A stretch of DNA of 64,000 nucleotides from Acinetobacter piscicola (GCF_015218165.1 NZ_CP048659.1:1984001-2048000); one strand, 5' to 3'. Counted from the stretch's first letter, positions 1-9,745 are shown. Notes: generated from the letters alone by a model not told the origin. Numbers and translations are program-made.

Positions 1-1244
1 CCGCAGTCGCAGGCTTAGTCTTTAATCAACTGTTCTTTAAACCCGCAGGTCCCATATTTGCCACACTTTTAGTGTTTGCTTCGGTGGGAATTAGTTTTAT
101 TTTTCGTCCTTTTGGCGCATTTATCGCAGGTTATTTTGGCGATAAATTTGGGCGTAAAACGGTACTTGCCATTACTTTGATTATGATGGGCGGTACCACT
201 ACCTTGATAGGCTTATTACCCACTTATGATCACATCGGTATCGCTGCCCCGATCATGTTAATTTTACTGCGGATCTTACAAGGCATTTCCGCAGGTGGTG
301 AATGGGGAGGTGCGGTATTAATGGCGGTTGAACATGCACCAACTGAAAAACGAGGACTATTTAGTGCATTTCCACAGCTTGGTGTGCCATTGGGTTTATT
401 GCTTGCATCATTGGTGCTTGTAGTAATGACAGGCTATGTCTCACCGGGTGAAGAGTTTATGGCTTGGGGCTGGCGCATCCCCTTTTTACTCAGCATTTTT
501 CTGTTTGCTTTGGGGTATTGGATTCGTCGTTCAGTTGAAGAAAGCCCTATTTTTGAGGAATTAAAGCAAAAAGGCACTACCCAAAAACCGATCCGTGAAT
601 TATTTGCTCAATACAAAAAAGTCATTTTCAGCTCAGCTTTACTGATTGCAGGCACGACTGCATTGGGCTATATGACGGCGGGTGGTTTTATTCAAAGCTT
701 CACCACCAATCCCAAAGGTTTAAACTTAGACCGCCCAACCATTTTAGGTTTGGTGAGTATTTCAGCCGTGATCTGGACATTTTTCACGTGGTTATCTGCG
801 GTACTTTCGGACAAATTTGGACGAAAACCGATTTATATCATCGGTTCAGTCATTCAAGTCATTACTGCTCTTACCTTATTTCCTCTGATCAGCACAGGCA
901 GTTACGGTTTGATCATGCTGGGCTTGACATTGTTATCCATGGGAATTGGGATGACTTATGGTGTACAAGCGGTTTTCTACTCAGAGCTATTCCCTGCTTC
1001 CATCCGTTTCTCAGGGATTTCGATTACTTATGCCATTGGTTCAATCATCGGTGGCGCATTTGCACCACTCATTGCAGCCGCATTGATTGGTAAAGTAAAT
1101 GGAATTTATTTGGTCAGTGCCTATTTAACAGTGATGTCGGTGATCGCCTTCCTTGCCATTTGTATTTTCAAAGACCGCTCGGGAATAGCTTTAGAGCCTG
1201 ATGCTGAAGATATTCAAAAACAATCTCCTTTTATTTGGAAATAA
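1..1244 (+). CDS. MFS transporter, metabolite:H+ symporter (MHS) type, 5' partial
   Basis: The open frame runs in from the left edge (codons begin at base 3), so the true start lies outside the window. The visible part has the loop motif GDKFGRK near its start, a second related motif (SDKFGRK) in the middle, and about ten hydrophobic segments. This is the layout of major facilitator symporters of the MHS group (shikimate, alpha-ketoglutarate, citrate and related acids). It should be an inner-membrane proton symporter for an organic acid; the substrate cannot be read from sequence. The next gene, an outer-membrane porin, starts 20 bases after its stop, so the two probably form an uptake pair in one transcript. 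Confidence 0.85.
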   Translation, partial: AVAGLVFNQLFFKPAGPIFATLLVFASVGISFIFRPFGAFIAGYFGDKFGRKTVLAITLIMMGGTTTLIGLLPTYDHIGIAAPIMLILLRILQGISAGGEWGGAVLMAVEHAPTEKRGLFSAFPQLGVPLGLLLASLVLVVMTGYVSPGEEFMAWGWRIPFLLSIFLFALGYWIRRSVEESPIFEELKQKGTTQKPIRELFAQYKKVIFSSALLIAGTTALGYMTAGGFIQSFTTNPKGLNLDRPTILGLVSISAVIWTFFTWLSAVLSDKFGRKPIYIIGSVIQVITALTLFPLISTGSYGLIMLGLTLLSMGIGMTYGVQAVFYSELFPASIRFSGISITYAIGSIIGGAFAPLIAAALIGKVNGIYLVSAYLTVMSVIAFLAICIFKDRSGIALEPDAEDIQKQSPFIWK

Positions 1245-1264
1245 ACTTAAGTCAAGGATGTCTT

Positions 1265-2506
1265 ATGTTAACAAAACGCTCATTCTCAACACTTTTTTCA
1301 GCACTCATCCTCATCAACACTTGTGCCTTGATGCAGCAATTGCATGCCGAAGATGAATGGAAAATCACCTTGAAAAATGCCTATATTGACCGCAATTTTG
1401 ATCAGGGAAATATCAAAGACACAGGCAGTTGGTCACAAGGTATCTCATTATTTTACAATTCAAAATTTCATGATACACCGTTACAAATTTTAGATCAGCC
1501 TATTCAAATCGGGGTTGATGGTTCAGTGCAATATGCTGTACGCCTCAGCAGTGACAAACATGTTGATGATACCGTATTGCCTTTTGATCCTATCAAAAAA
1601 GAACAAGCAGATGATTATTTGAAATATGGCGGAACGCTAAAGCTTAAATATGATCAGGCAGAACTACGAGTGGGTGAGCTATGGCTCAATCTTCCCATGA
1701 CTACAGTCGACACAAGTCGCCAACTTTTAACTTCTTATTTGGGTGCAAATTTAAAATTTCCCGTAATGGATAAATTAAAAGTTGAGCTTGGGCGTGTTAC
1801 GAAAAACTCACCACGCAACCAAGAAGATTTTTATAAATTTTCTTATACGCAGAATGGTGTAAAACACTATTCAGATGGTTTGGATTATATCAACTTAGTT
1901 TATGATGCAAATAGAGATTTGAATGTGAATTACTACTATGGGCATTTGGATAATTTGTATGACAAACATTATTTAGGTATCGAATATCAGTATCCGATTG
2001 CGAAAAATATCGCACTACATTCTAAATTGCGCTATTTTAATTCACAGGACAATAACAGTGCTTTGAATATTGACAGTCAGAATATTGGGCTATTAGAAAC
2101 AGTTAAGTTAAATAATCATAGTGTTAGCGTGGGTTATCAACAAATTATTGGTGATGCCTATCCGTTACCTGATGGTTTTTTGCCCGAACTGTATTTTATT
2201 AACTGGAATGTTACAGGTTTTTTCAAGAAAAATGAAAAATCCTGGCATTTTATTTATAGTTATGACTTTAAAGACTATATTCCAGGGTTAATAAGTACTG
2301 CGAAATACGCCTCAGGACGCGATATCAAAATGGCCAATGGGCAGAAAAATGAAGAATCTGAATTTAACTTATTTACAAGTTACAACTTTCAAACCCCCAA
2401 GTTAAAAGGTCTTTCTATACAGCATCTATTTGCTAAATATGATCAAGATCATGGCAATGACTTTATGGAAAATCGTTTCTTTATTAACTATCAATATAAG
2501 TTTTAA
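1265..2506 (+). CDS. OprD-family outer-membrane porin
   Basis: About 413 residues. I chose the ATG at 1265 because an AAGGA ribosome site lies just upstream and the protein then starts with a clean signal peptide (MLTKR, hydrophobic stretch, cleavage near LHA-ED). An upstream in-frame start at 1235 would overlap the transporter and spoil the signal. The mature part alternates short polar and aromatic strands and ends in YQYKF, the terminal aromatic signature of outer-membrane beta barrels. Length and motifs fit OprD/BenP-type specific porins for small carboxylates or aromatic acids. Its position directly after an organic-acid symporter supports a shared substrate. Confidence 0.8.
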   Translation: MLTKRSFSTLFSALILINTCALMQQLHAEDEWKITLKNAYIDRNFDQGNIKDTGSWSQGISLFYNSKFHDTPLQILDQPIQIGVDGSVQYAVRLSSDKHVDDTVLPFDPIKKEQADDYLKYGGTLKLKYDQAELRVGELWLNLPMTTVDTSRQLLTSYLGANLKFPVMDKLKVELGRVTKNSPRNQEDFYKFSYTQNGVKHYSDGLDYINLVYDANRDLNVNYYYGHLDNLYDKHYLGIEYQYPIAKNIALHSKLRYFNSQDNNSALNIDSQNIGLLETVKLNNHSVSVGYQQIIGDAYPLPDGFLPELYFINWNVTGFFKKNEKSWHFIYSYDFKDYIPGLISTAKYASGRDIKMANGQKNEESEFNLFTSYNFQTPKLKGLSIQHLFAKYDQDHGNDFMENRFFINYQYKF

Positions 2507-2723
2507 GTTCACATATATGAGTAACTGAGTCAATAGAGAATGTGATTCGGTTACTCATAACATCCAAACTCAAATAAATTCACTCAATTTTTTCCATAAT
2601 TATTTTCCACATTTTTATGACCGTACACTTAGCTATTTTTCATGATAATGTCTAATCCATTCAAAACAGGAATAAAATTCTCTATACTTAAAATATTTAA
2701 TTAAAACAAAGATAAGGAAAATA

Positions 2724-3130
2724 GTGCAGCAAGAAATTAAAGATAACTTGGTTTTTAATGGTGAAGATGATCCAAATGAAAAAATCATTTTCAACTTTTA
2801 TACATAGGTCAGAATTGTAGAAGCAACCATTGCGAAATATGCGCAAAAAAACCTACAAGAAGCACAAAATCGTCGCTGAATCAAGTGTTTGCCAACAGCC
2901 TATTCGTGGAGCGTTAGGAGCTGCAATGATTTCCCATGATTATGAATATCATTGGATAATGTTTCTTTTTTTATGCAAATAATTATTGGGAACGAGGCGT
3001 TTCTTCTGATTTACCTGAAGATTATTATGATTGGGTTGAGCAATATTGTATTGAACAGGATTTAGCCTCAAGCAGTTTTATTTTTAAAATGATGAGTCAT
3101 ATCATGACGACTGAACGATTTCCGATTTAA
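2724..3130 (+). pseudogene. Decayed gene of unknown function
   Basis: The 703-base gap between the porin and the YcaO gene holds broken coding-like sequence. A GTG at 2724 with an AAGGA site upstream opens a frame that stops at an in-frame TAG after 27 codons, continues past it for 23 codons to TGA, then resumes in other frames. The last piece reads EDYYDWVEQYCIEQDL and ends FPI-stop at 3130. Stops and frame changes suggest a pseudogene. I do not recognise the family, and short non-coding sequence remains possible. Confidence 0.35.
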
Positions 3131-3157
3131 GCGAAACATTTGATGCTCAAATTACAA

Positions 3158-3187
3158 AAATAAAACGCCCCATAGGACGTTTTATTT
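3158..3187 (-). terminator. Hairpin terminator after the OsmC-YcaO gene
   Basis: AAATAAAACG and its exact complement CGTTTTATTT flank a 10-base loop just beyond the stop codon of the minus-strand gene. The A/T-rich ends give a T-tract in either direction, so it may also stop transcription from the left. Confidence 0.6.
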
Positions 3188-3209
3188 ACAGATAAATCGC
3201 TACTAATTT

Positions 3210-5405
3210 TTAAGAAGCGGCAACAAATTTTGCACGTGCTGCGTGTAGTTTTTTATAACTTTCAATTAAACGCAAATGACGATCTAAACCTTCAAGTTGC
3301 ATATTGGTTTCAGTTAATCCGTAAAAACGAATACTGCCATCCATTGAACCAATCACTGCATCCATCCGTTCATCCCCAAACATACGGCGGAAATTGTGCT
3401 CGTAATCATTGAGATCAAGCTCATCATCAAGTTCAACTTCTAAGACCACATTCATACATTGATAGAACAAACCACGCTCTACCGTATTGGTATTGTATTG
3501 TAAGAATTGTTCCACCAAATCTTTAGCTGCTTCAAATTCTTGCAATGCAATATAAATTAGAAGTTTAAGTTCTAAAACGGTCAATTGTCCCCACACGGTA
3601 TTGTCATCAAACTCAATCCCGATCAAGGTGACAATATCGGTGTAGTCATCAACTTCAACTTCTTCTAAACGTTCCACCAAAGCTTCAAGCTGTTCTTCAT
3701 CTAAACGGTGAATATTTAAAATATCTTCACGGAAGTCTAAGGCTTTGTTGGTGTTGTCCCAAATTAAATCTTCAACCAAATAAATTTCAGAATAATCAGG
3801 CACCAGTATACGACAAGCTGTTGCACCAAGGTGCTGATATACCGCCATATAGGCATCTTTACCCATATCTTCTAAAATTTTGAACAAGATTGCAGCCTCG
3901 GCTTCATTATCACCTTTGCCGGTAAAATCCCATTCCACAAACTCATAATCTGACTGTGCACTAAAGAATTTCCAAGACACCACACCGCTTGAATCAATAA
4001 AATGTTCAACAAAATTATTAGGTTCAGTCACTGCATTGCGACTAAAAGTCGGTTTTGGTAAGTCATTTAAACCCTCGAAACTACGTCCTTGTAGCAACTC
4101 TGTTAAGCTACGTTCCAATGCAACTTCAAGTTTTGGATGTGCACCAAACGAAGCAAAAACACCACCAGTACGTGGATTCATCAAAGTGACACACATCACA
4201 GGATATTTTCCACCAAGTGAAGCATCTTTGACTAAAACAGGGAAACCTTGCTCTTCTAAACCCTTAATGCCTTCAACAATACGCGGATATTTCGCTAAAA
4301 CGTCTTCAGGAACATCAGGTAATGCGATTTCACCTGCAATAATGTCACGTTTCACGGCACGTTCAAAAATCTCAGACAAACATTGTACTTGTGCTTCAGC
4401 CAAAGTATTGCCTGCACTCATACCATTAGAAAGATACAAATTTTCAATCAAATTCGATGGGAAGTAGACTGTTTCACCATCTGACTGACGTACAAAGGGC
4501 AATGAACAAATACCACGGGCTTTATTGCCTGAGTTAGTGTCATATAAATGTGTACCTAATAACTCATTTTCAGGGTCATAAATTTCACGGGTATAGTCAT
4601 CTAAGATTTCAGTCGGTAATTCACCATTTGGCCCCGGTTGGAACCACTTTTCATCTGGATAATGTACAAATGCAGCATTGGCAATGTCTTCTCCCCAAAA
4701 CTGATCGTTATAGAAGAAATTACAGTTTAAACGCTCAATAAACTCGCCTAAAGCTGATGCCAAGGCACTTTCTTTGGTGGAGCCTTTACCATTGGTAAAA
4801 CACATCGGCGATTGTGCATCACGGATATGCAAAGACCATACATTTGGGACAATATTACGCCATGAAGAAATCTCAATTTTCATACCTAAACCTGCCAAAA
4901 TTGCTGACATATTGGCAATGGTTTCTTCTAAAGGTAAGTCTTTACCCGCAATAAAGGTGGTACTTTCTTTGGCGAGGTCTGGCATGAGCAAAGCTTGAGC
5001 ATCTGCATCAATGCTTTCCACTTCTTCAATGACAAACTCTGGACCCGTCTGAATCACTTTTTTGACGGTACAACGGTCAATGGAACGTAAAATACCCTGA
5101 CGGTCTTTGTCTGAAATATCGGCAGGCAATTCCACCTGAATTTTAAAAATTTGCTTATAACGATTTTCAGGATCAACAATATTATTTTGCGACAAGCGAA
5201 TATTATCAGTGGGAATGTCACGTGCTGCACAATACACTTTTACAAAATACGCTGCACATAAAGCCGAAGATGCAAGGAAATAATCAAACGGTCCTGGTGC
5301 AGAGCCATCGCCTTTGTAGCGAATCGGCTGATCGGCAATCACCGTGAAGTCATCAAACTTCGCCTCTTGTCGAAGATTGTCGAGATAATTGACTTTGATT
5401 TCCAT
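3210..5405 (-). CDS. ycaO: OsmC domain / YcaO domain fusion protein
   Basis: 731 residues. Residues about 1-130 form an OsmC-like domain (GDGSAPGPFDYFLAS, then CAAYFVKVYC), the fold of peroxide-detoxifying thiol proteins. The rest is a YcaO domain (GKGSTKESALASALGEFIERL, then AEAQVQCLSEIFERAVKR, the acidic ATP/Mg-binding helices) followed by a helical TPR-like tail. YcaO proteins use ATP to activate peptide amides. Stand-alone YcaO of the E. coli type has been connected to ribosomal protein S12 methylthiolation by RimO, but its direct reaction is not settled. No azole-precursor peptide, dehydrogenase or protease lies nearby, so a role in making a modified peptide is not supported. A palindrome lies upstream at 5514-5535. 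Confidence 0.85.
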   Translation of the reverse strand: MEIKVNYLDNLRQEAKFDDFTVIADQPIRYKGDGSAPGPFDYFLASSALCAAYFVKVYCAARDIPTDNIRLSQNNIVDPENRYKQIFKIQVELPADISDKDRQGILRSIDRCTVKKVIQTGPEFVIEEVESIDADAQALLMPDLAKESTTFIAGKDLPLEETIANMSAILAGLGMKIEISSWRNIVPNVWSLHIRDAQSPMCFTNGKGSTKESALASALGEFIERLNCNFFYNDQFWGEDIANAAFVHYPDEKWFQPGPNGELPTEILDDYTREIYDPENELLGTHLYDTNSGNKARGICSLPFVRQSDGETVYFPSNLIENLYLSNGMSAGNTLAEAQVQCLSEIFERAVKRDIIAGEIALPDVPEDVLAKYPRIVEGIKGLEEQGFPVLVKDASLGGKYPVMCVTLMNPRTGGVFASFGAHPKLEVALERSLTELLQGRSFEGLNDLPKPTFSRNAVTEPNNFVEHFIDSSGVVSWKFFSAQSDYEFVEWDFTGKGDNEAEAAILFKILEDMGKDAYMAVYQHLGATACRILVPDYSEIYLVEDLIWDNTNKALDFREDILNIHRLDEEQLEALVERLEEVEVDDYTDIVTLIGIEFDDNTVWGQLTVLELKLLIYIALQEFEAAKDLVEQFLQYNTNTVERGLFYQCMNVVLEVELDDELDLNDYEHNFRRMFGDERMDAVIGSMDGSIRFYGLTETNMQLEGLDRHLRLIESYKKLHAARAKFVAAS

Positions 5406-5513
5406 GTGAGCACCTAAAGCTTTTATGTGTATTTACAAGCACATAAATTGCAAAATATTTAAATCAGTCGAATTTTAGCAATTGACTAAAAATAGAAAAA
5501 TGAGCGAATGAAT

Positions 5514-5535
5514 GAAATTGAAATATTTCAATTTC
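5514..5535. promoter_or_regulatory. Perfect 22-bp palindrome upstream of OsmC-YcaO
   Basis: The left half GAAATTGAAAT is followed with no spacer by its exact complement ATTTCAATTTC. It lies about 110 bases upstream of the OsmC-YcaO start, in a 340-base gap with no gene. A dimeric regulator site is likely. The regulator is not identified. Confidence 0.5.
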
Positions 5536-5745
5536 CATCACTCAAAAAGAATGGGCACTATTATAAAGGGATTTTAAGCAGTTGATAATGTTTGTCTGTA
5601 ATTCCGTATCATTTTGCTTAAATTTTATAAAATTTATGCTTCCCCCTATCAGATCGATTACTGAGCAGGCAAAACCAACAAAGCGAGTTGAAAAGTGATA
5701 GAACGATCAAAAAAAGACATTCTATCGTTCTTCCTTGTCTGTCCA

Positions 5746-6552
5746 TTATGGTGCCCGAGCCAATTGCTGGGCATTAAAAATACAGGTGCTCATATATTCG
5801 CTATAGACAGATAATTTTTCAAAAATATGCTCTGAATAAAACATATCATCAATCAAATGTTGTGCCTGATGCTGCGTTAACGTCATCAAAGGAACTAAAA
5901 TTTGAGCATTGATTTCTGCAAAATCTGCACACAGTTGCATATACTGCGTATCTTTGTTTTTAAATAATAATTTACGCATATCTAACACTGCAATGTCTAA
6001 TTTTTTAGTGACTTTAGCCAGTGTAAAAATTCTAACTCCCAGTTGTATTTCTAAAGTTTTTAATTGAGTTAAATTGGGCTGAACATCTGAAATGATAAAA
6101 ATATGATTGATTTTTTCATTACATAACGCAGCGAGTAAATATTGATATAAAAATTCAGCCTCATTTTGCGCTACATCACTCAATTGAATGGAAAAATTTA
6201 AATCTTTTAAAATTTCAGTATGCTGTGCCAGTTGCATCTCACTGGTATTGAAATATGAATTAAAAACCGTCAATACCGTTGGGGTTTTCGGGGTGGTATA
6301 AAGCGTTTTTAGATTTAAATTTGACAAAATAAAAGGTGCAAATAAATAGGCAATATCATGACTGAAAGGATGAATCGCACTTTGAATAATTGCATTAAAA
6401 TGAGAAGGTTGTTGATTTCTAAGTTGAGCCGCATGCAATAATTGAGCCTCAAGACGATCTTGAGTGAAATCTTGTTGGTCTAAAATCGTTTTAAAGCAGA
6501 TTTCACCTGCAAAAACTTCGCTGATTTGCTGAAGTATTTTTGTTTTAAACAT
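5746..6552 (-). CDS. Hypothetical protein
   Basis: About 268 residues from the ATG at 6552, chosen because TTGGA lies at a reasonable distance; an ATG at 6573 is also in frame but has no ribosome site. The protein is soluble-looking, with no signal peptide or membrane segment. It alternates helices with short hydrophobic strands (VLTVFNSYFNT, HIFIISDVQ, IAVLDMRKLLF), suggesting an alpha/beta fold. I do not recognise the family. It follows a LysR regulator gene on the same strand and could be co-transcribed with it. No catalytic motif is evident. Confidence 0.6.
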   Translation of the reverse strand: MFKTKILQQISEVFAGEICFKTILDQQDFTQDRLEAQLLHAAQLRNQQPSHFNAIIQSAIHPFSHDIAYLFAPFILSNLNLKTLYTTPKTPTVLTVFNSYFNTSEMQLAQHTEILKDLNFSIQLSDVAQNEAEFLYQYLLAALCNEKINHIFIISDVQPNLTQLKTLEIQLGVRIFTLAKVTKKLDIAVLDMRKLLFKNKDTQYMQLCADFAEINAQILVPLMTLTQHQAQHLIDDMFYSEHIFEKLSVYSEYMSTCIFNAQQLARAP

Positions 6553-6669
6553 ACATAATTCCAATGTATTCATTTTGCACTGTTATAGTATAAAAAGCCT
6601 ATAGTCTTTCATCTATAGACAGATTTCGGCTAATTTCCTATAACAGATGCACTTTTTCCACTGATCTGT

Positions 6670-7542
6670 TTAATGTTGCGTCAAACTCTCCCACACCAAT
6701 TGCAAGTTGGGATTGGCATTGATTTTACTTTTTAAAATGTGAATTTCTTGTCTTGAATAATAAGATGCATTACCCACTATTTTTAATTTATTTTGCTTAA
6801 TTTCATTATTCACCACATTTTTAGGCAGCCAAGCCACTCCTAAGCCCTGTAGAACCAATTCTTTTAAATCTAATGCATTATCAGTTTCATATAAAATTTT
6901 ATAATCCAAGGCATGAACAATCTGATCTACATATTTCCTTAAATAAGCTTTAGCGCCATACATCAACAATGGGATGTGCTTATCTTTCTCAAAATCATAA
7001 GTTTGTTCTACCGTACATACAGGAATAATATCCATTTCCCCTAATTTGCAATGACTAATCAAACTGTCATCCAAAGCATTTAATAAGGTGGCATCTGCAT
7101 AACAAATTAAAAAATGACAACCTCCCTCCTTTAAATTTTTTAATCCTTCACCTACGTTATTGGTAATGATTTCAAGATGAAAATCCTTTAATTTTTCGGG
7201 TAAAAATTTCACAACTTGTGAGAAATAATTCGACATTAATGAATGAGATACCGAAAATTTAATAATTTTATCTTGTGTATTGAGTTTATTCAGCAAGCCT
7301 AAAGTCAGATCGAGTTGATCTTTGATATTTTTCGCCGTGGATAAAAGCACTTGTCCAACTTCATTAAATTCAATATTTTTGCCGTTTCTTATCAGAATTT
7401 CTTGCCCTAAATCCATTTCAATTTGCTGGATTCTTCGTGTAAATGCCGACTGCGTGACAAAACGAATTTCTGCCGCTTTAGAAATCGACTTCATTGTATG
7501 CAGTGCCAAAATATCTTCAATCCATCGAATATCTAAACTCAT
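6670..7542 (-). CDS. LysR-family transcriptional regulator
   Basis: About 290 residues from MSLDIRW. I chose 7542 because AAAGGAAAA lies just upstream; the longer frame to 7596 would run into the operator. The N-terminal winged helix reads ISKAAEIRFVTQSAFTRRIQQIE, the standard LysR recognition helix, and residues about 90-290 form the effector-binding domain. It is divergent from aspartase (start 7670) across a 127-base gap with strong inverted repeats, the classical arrangement for a LysR regulator of its neighbour. It probably controls aspartase in response to an amino acid or dicarboxylate. LysR control of aspartate metabolism is known in Acinetobacter baylyi, but orthology was not tested. 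Confidence 0.85.
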   Translation of the reverse strand: MSLDIRWIEDILALHTMKSISKAAEIRFVTQSAFTRRIQQIEMDLGQEILIRNGKNIEFNEVGQVLLSTAKNIKDQLDLTLGLLNKLNTQDKIIKFSVSHSLMSNYFSQVVKFLPEKLKDFHLEIITNNVGEGLKNLKEGGCHFLICYADATLLNALDDSLISHCKLGEMDIIPVCTVEQTYDFEKDKHIPLLMYGAKAYLRKYVDQIVHALDYKILYETDNALDLKELVLQGLGVAWLPKNVVNNEIKQNKLKIVGNASYYSRQEIHILKSKINANPNLQLVWESLTQH

Positions 7543-7574
7543 TTTACGTTTTCCTTTGGTTAAAACACCTTCAT

Positions 7575-7611
7575 TGTATGCAAAAAATGCATACATTTTT
7601 CATTTTTTGCA
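7575..7611. promoter_or_regulatory. Inverted-repeat operator between lysR and aspA
   Basis: Two overlapping inverted repeats are visible. TGTATGCA (7575-7582) pairs with TGCATACA (7588-7595). TGCAAAAAATG (7579-7589) pairs with CATTTTTTGCA (7601-7611). The alternative pairings resemble the recognition and activation sites of LysR regulators and sit between the divergent starts. Confidence 0.6.
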
Positions 7612-7669
7612 TTGGTCAGGCTGATTTTTTAATTTTATGCTTTTATTAAATCTTCATTGGACAATCTTC

Positions 7670-9064
7670 ATGTCTCAGCATCGTTTAGAATCAGATTTAC
7701 TTGGTCAAAAAGAAATTCCTGCGCAAGCCTATTATGGCGTACAAACATTAAGAGCACTCGAAAATTTTAATTTAAGTGCAACAAAACTATATCACTTTCC
7801 TTTATTTATCAAAGCACTTGCCATGGTAAAATCGGCATGTGCAGAAGCCAACCATCGTACCGAATTACTCCCTGAAAATAAGCGAAAAGCAATTCAATTT
7901 GCATGCAATGAATTAATACAAGACAAATACCAAGATCAATTTCAAATTGACATGTTACAAGGGGGTGCTGGGACTTCGACCAATATGAATGCCAATGAAG
8001 TCATTGCAAATATTGCTTTAGAGTTTATGGGGCATGCAAAAGGTGAATACCAATATTTGCATCCCAATAATGATGTCAATATGTCGCAGTCGACCAATGA
8101 CGTCTATCCAACCGCAATTAAACTTGGGTTGTTGTTAAGCTTGGAAAAATTAACACCACCTTTCAATGCCTTAGTAGAAAGTCTAGCGCAAAAAGGAATT
8201 GAGTTTGCAAATGTGGTTAAAATGGGGCGTACCCAATTACAAGATGCTGTACCGATGACACTCGGACAGGAATTTTCAGGTTTTTCAGTCACTTTAAAGA
8301 AAGACATTGATAAAATCATCGATATTTCATCTGAAACCCTCTGCTATGTAAATCTTGGCGGCACTGCGATTGGTACAGGAATTAATGCTTCTGAACAATA
8401 TAAGAAAGAAGCACTTGCAGCATTGTCGAATATCACCCAACGCCCCATGATGACGGCACCACACTTAATCGAAGCAAGTTCTGATATGGGTGATTTTATT
8501 CTACTGTCAGGCTTAATCAAACGTACAGCAACCAAATTATCGAAAATTGCCAATGATTTACGTTTGCTTTCAAGTGGACCACGCACGGGTATCAACGAAA
8601 TTAATTTGGAGCCTCGTCAACCGGGCAGTTCAATTATGCCGGGTAAAGTGAATCCTGTTATTCCTGAAGCCGTGAACATTGCATGTTATCAAATTATTGC
8701 TAATGATTTAGCCATTACCCTTGCGGCAGAGTCAGGACAACTACAACTCAATGCGATGGAACCGTTAATTGCACTCAAATTATTTGAATCTATTGATCTG
8801 TTAGAAAAGACCGTCAAAATGTTTAAAAATTATTGTATTGATAGCGTGACGGCGAATGCATCGCAATGTAAAAATTTCGTGGATAATTCCATCGGTATTA
8901 TTACCGCGCTGAATCCATACTTGGGCTATGAAACCACCACTCGCATTGCTAAAGCTGCCAATGAAACAGGTAAAAGTATTTTTACGATTATTGAAGATGA
9001 AAAACTCCTGAGTAAACAATCTTTAGATGATATTTTTTCAATTAAAAATCTAGTCAATTTCTAA
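7670..9064 (+). CDS. aspA: Aspartate ammonia-lyase (aspartase)
   Basis: 464 residues from MSQHRLESDLLG, the usual N-terminus of the fumarase/aspartase superfamily; an upstream in-frame ATG at 7637 would add a non-conserved tail. It carries the substrate-binding GGAGTSTNMNANEV, HPNNDVNMSQSTNDVYPTA, and the superfamily signature GSSIMPGKVNP around residue 320. It should release ammonia from L-aspartate to give fumarate in the cytoplasm. Fumarase C shares these motifs, but the DLLGQKEIPAQAYYGVQTLRA start is aspartase-like. It ends at a strong terminator and is probably regulated by the divergent LysR protein. Confidence 0.88.
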   Translation: MSQHRLESDLLGQKEIPAQAYYGVQTLRALENFNLSATKLYHFPLFIKALAMVKSACAEANHRTELLPENKRKAIQFACNELIQDKYQDQFQIDMLQGGAGTSTNMNANEVIANIALEFMGHAKGEYQYLHPNNDVNMSQSTNDVYPTAIKLGLLLSLEKLTPPFNALVESLAQKGIEFANVVKMGRTQLQDAVPMTLGQEFSGFSVTLKKDIDKIIDISSETLCYVNLGGTAIGTGINASEQYKKEALAALSNITQRPMMTAPHLIEASSDMGDFILLSGLIKRTATKLSKIANDLRLLSSGPRTGINEINLEPRQPGSSIMPGKVNPVIPEAVNIACYQIIANDLAITLAAESGQLQLNAMEPLIALKLFESIDLLEKTVKMFKNYCIDSVTANASQCKNFVDNSIGIITALNPYLGYETTTRIAKAANETGKSIFTIIEDEKLLSKQSLDDIFSIKNLVNF

Positions 9065-9084
9065 ACATCAGCAATTCAGTCAAT

Positions 9085-9115
9085 AAAAAGGAAATGTCAG
9101 GACATTTCCTTTTTT
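9085..9115 (+). terminator. Terminator after aspA
   Basis: AAAAAGGAAATGTC pairs with GACATTTCCTTTTT across a two-base loop, followed by T residues, 21 bases after the aspA stop. Confidence 0.75.
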
Positions 9116-9154
9116 GTTCTGCGTTGAAGATCTGAATCTCTACGTTTTCATCTA

Positions 9155-9745
9155 TTACAACAGCCCGATTTCTTGAAATAAATTTCGGTATGCTGCTGCT
9201 TTCAGATCTAAAGCCAAAGGATAAGCTCGAGAGGATGACGGCATACGATATAAAGTGAGATGTCGTTGATCAAAAATCGTGTGTACCGCCTGACCAATTT
9301 GTGGTTTGTCAGTACCTTCAGGCATGGACAACATCAGAGTATCTGTGGCTTTATCACCTGTGGTCATGATGTTGCTACATTCAGGCATCTGATCTAACAA
9401 TAATTTTAAATTGGTTGGCGTTTCGATCTGCAAAAATTTATCTGAAGCATTCCCTTGTAAACGGATGACCTGATACGCCGTGTCAAAAATTGCAATGCCA
9501 TTTTCGTTTAAAAAATCACGTATTTTTTGTTCTTTGAAATTTTTATTGGCTAAATCTAAAAAGTAGTTTTTGTCCTGAAAAAAAATTAAACCAAAAATCC
9601 GCCACATATCATTTTGATAGTTCGGATAATAAAAATCCATTTTCCAACGCGTTTTGGGTGGTGGAAAACTACCTAACATCAAAAGCTTGGCATTTTTAGG
9701 TAAAAATGGTTCTAAAGGATGGGTTTCTATAGTTAAATCAGACAT
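9155..9745 (-). CDS. Uracil-DNA glycosylase superfamily protein
   Basis: 196 residues. An early LMLGSFPPPKTR motif followed by MDFYYPNYQNDMWRIFG matches motif I and the FW-type loop of the uracil-DNA glycosylase superfamily. A later YRMPSSSRAYP matches the leucine-loop motif region. Such enzymes remove uracil, hypoxanthine or mismatched bases from DNA by N-glycosidic cleavage. The exact subfamily is uncertain because motif I lacks an obvious catalytic aspartate and has prolines instead, as in Mug/SMUG-like or hypoxanthine-type members. It is a single gene lying just outside the left edge of the prophage segment. Confidence 0.7.
   Translation of the reverse strand: MSDLTIETHPLEPFLPKNAKLLMLGSFPPPKTRWKMDFYYPNYQNDMWRIFGLIFFQDKNYFLDLANKNFKEQKIRDFLNENGIAIFDTAYQVIRLQGNASDKFLQIETPTNLKLLLDQMPECSNIMTTGDKATDTLMLSMPEGTDKPQIGQAVHTIFDQRHLTLYRMPSSSRAYPLALDLKAAAYRNLFQEIGLL

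Noticed and set aside
4036..4467. 143-codon plus-strand ORF inside the OsmC-YcaO gene
   Set aside because: Antisense to a well-supported conserved gene, with no motif of its own.
3210..5405. YcaO as part of a thiazole/oxazole peptide biosynthesis cluster
   Set aside because: No precursor peptide, dehydrogenase, protease or exporter nearby; the OsmC fusion and tail match the stand-alone type.
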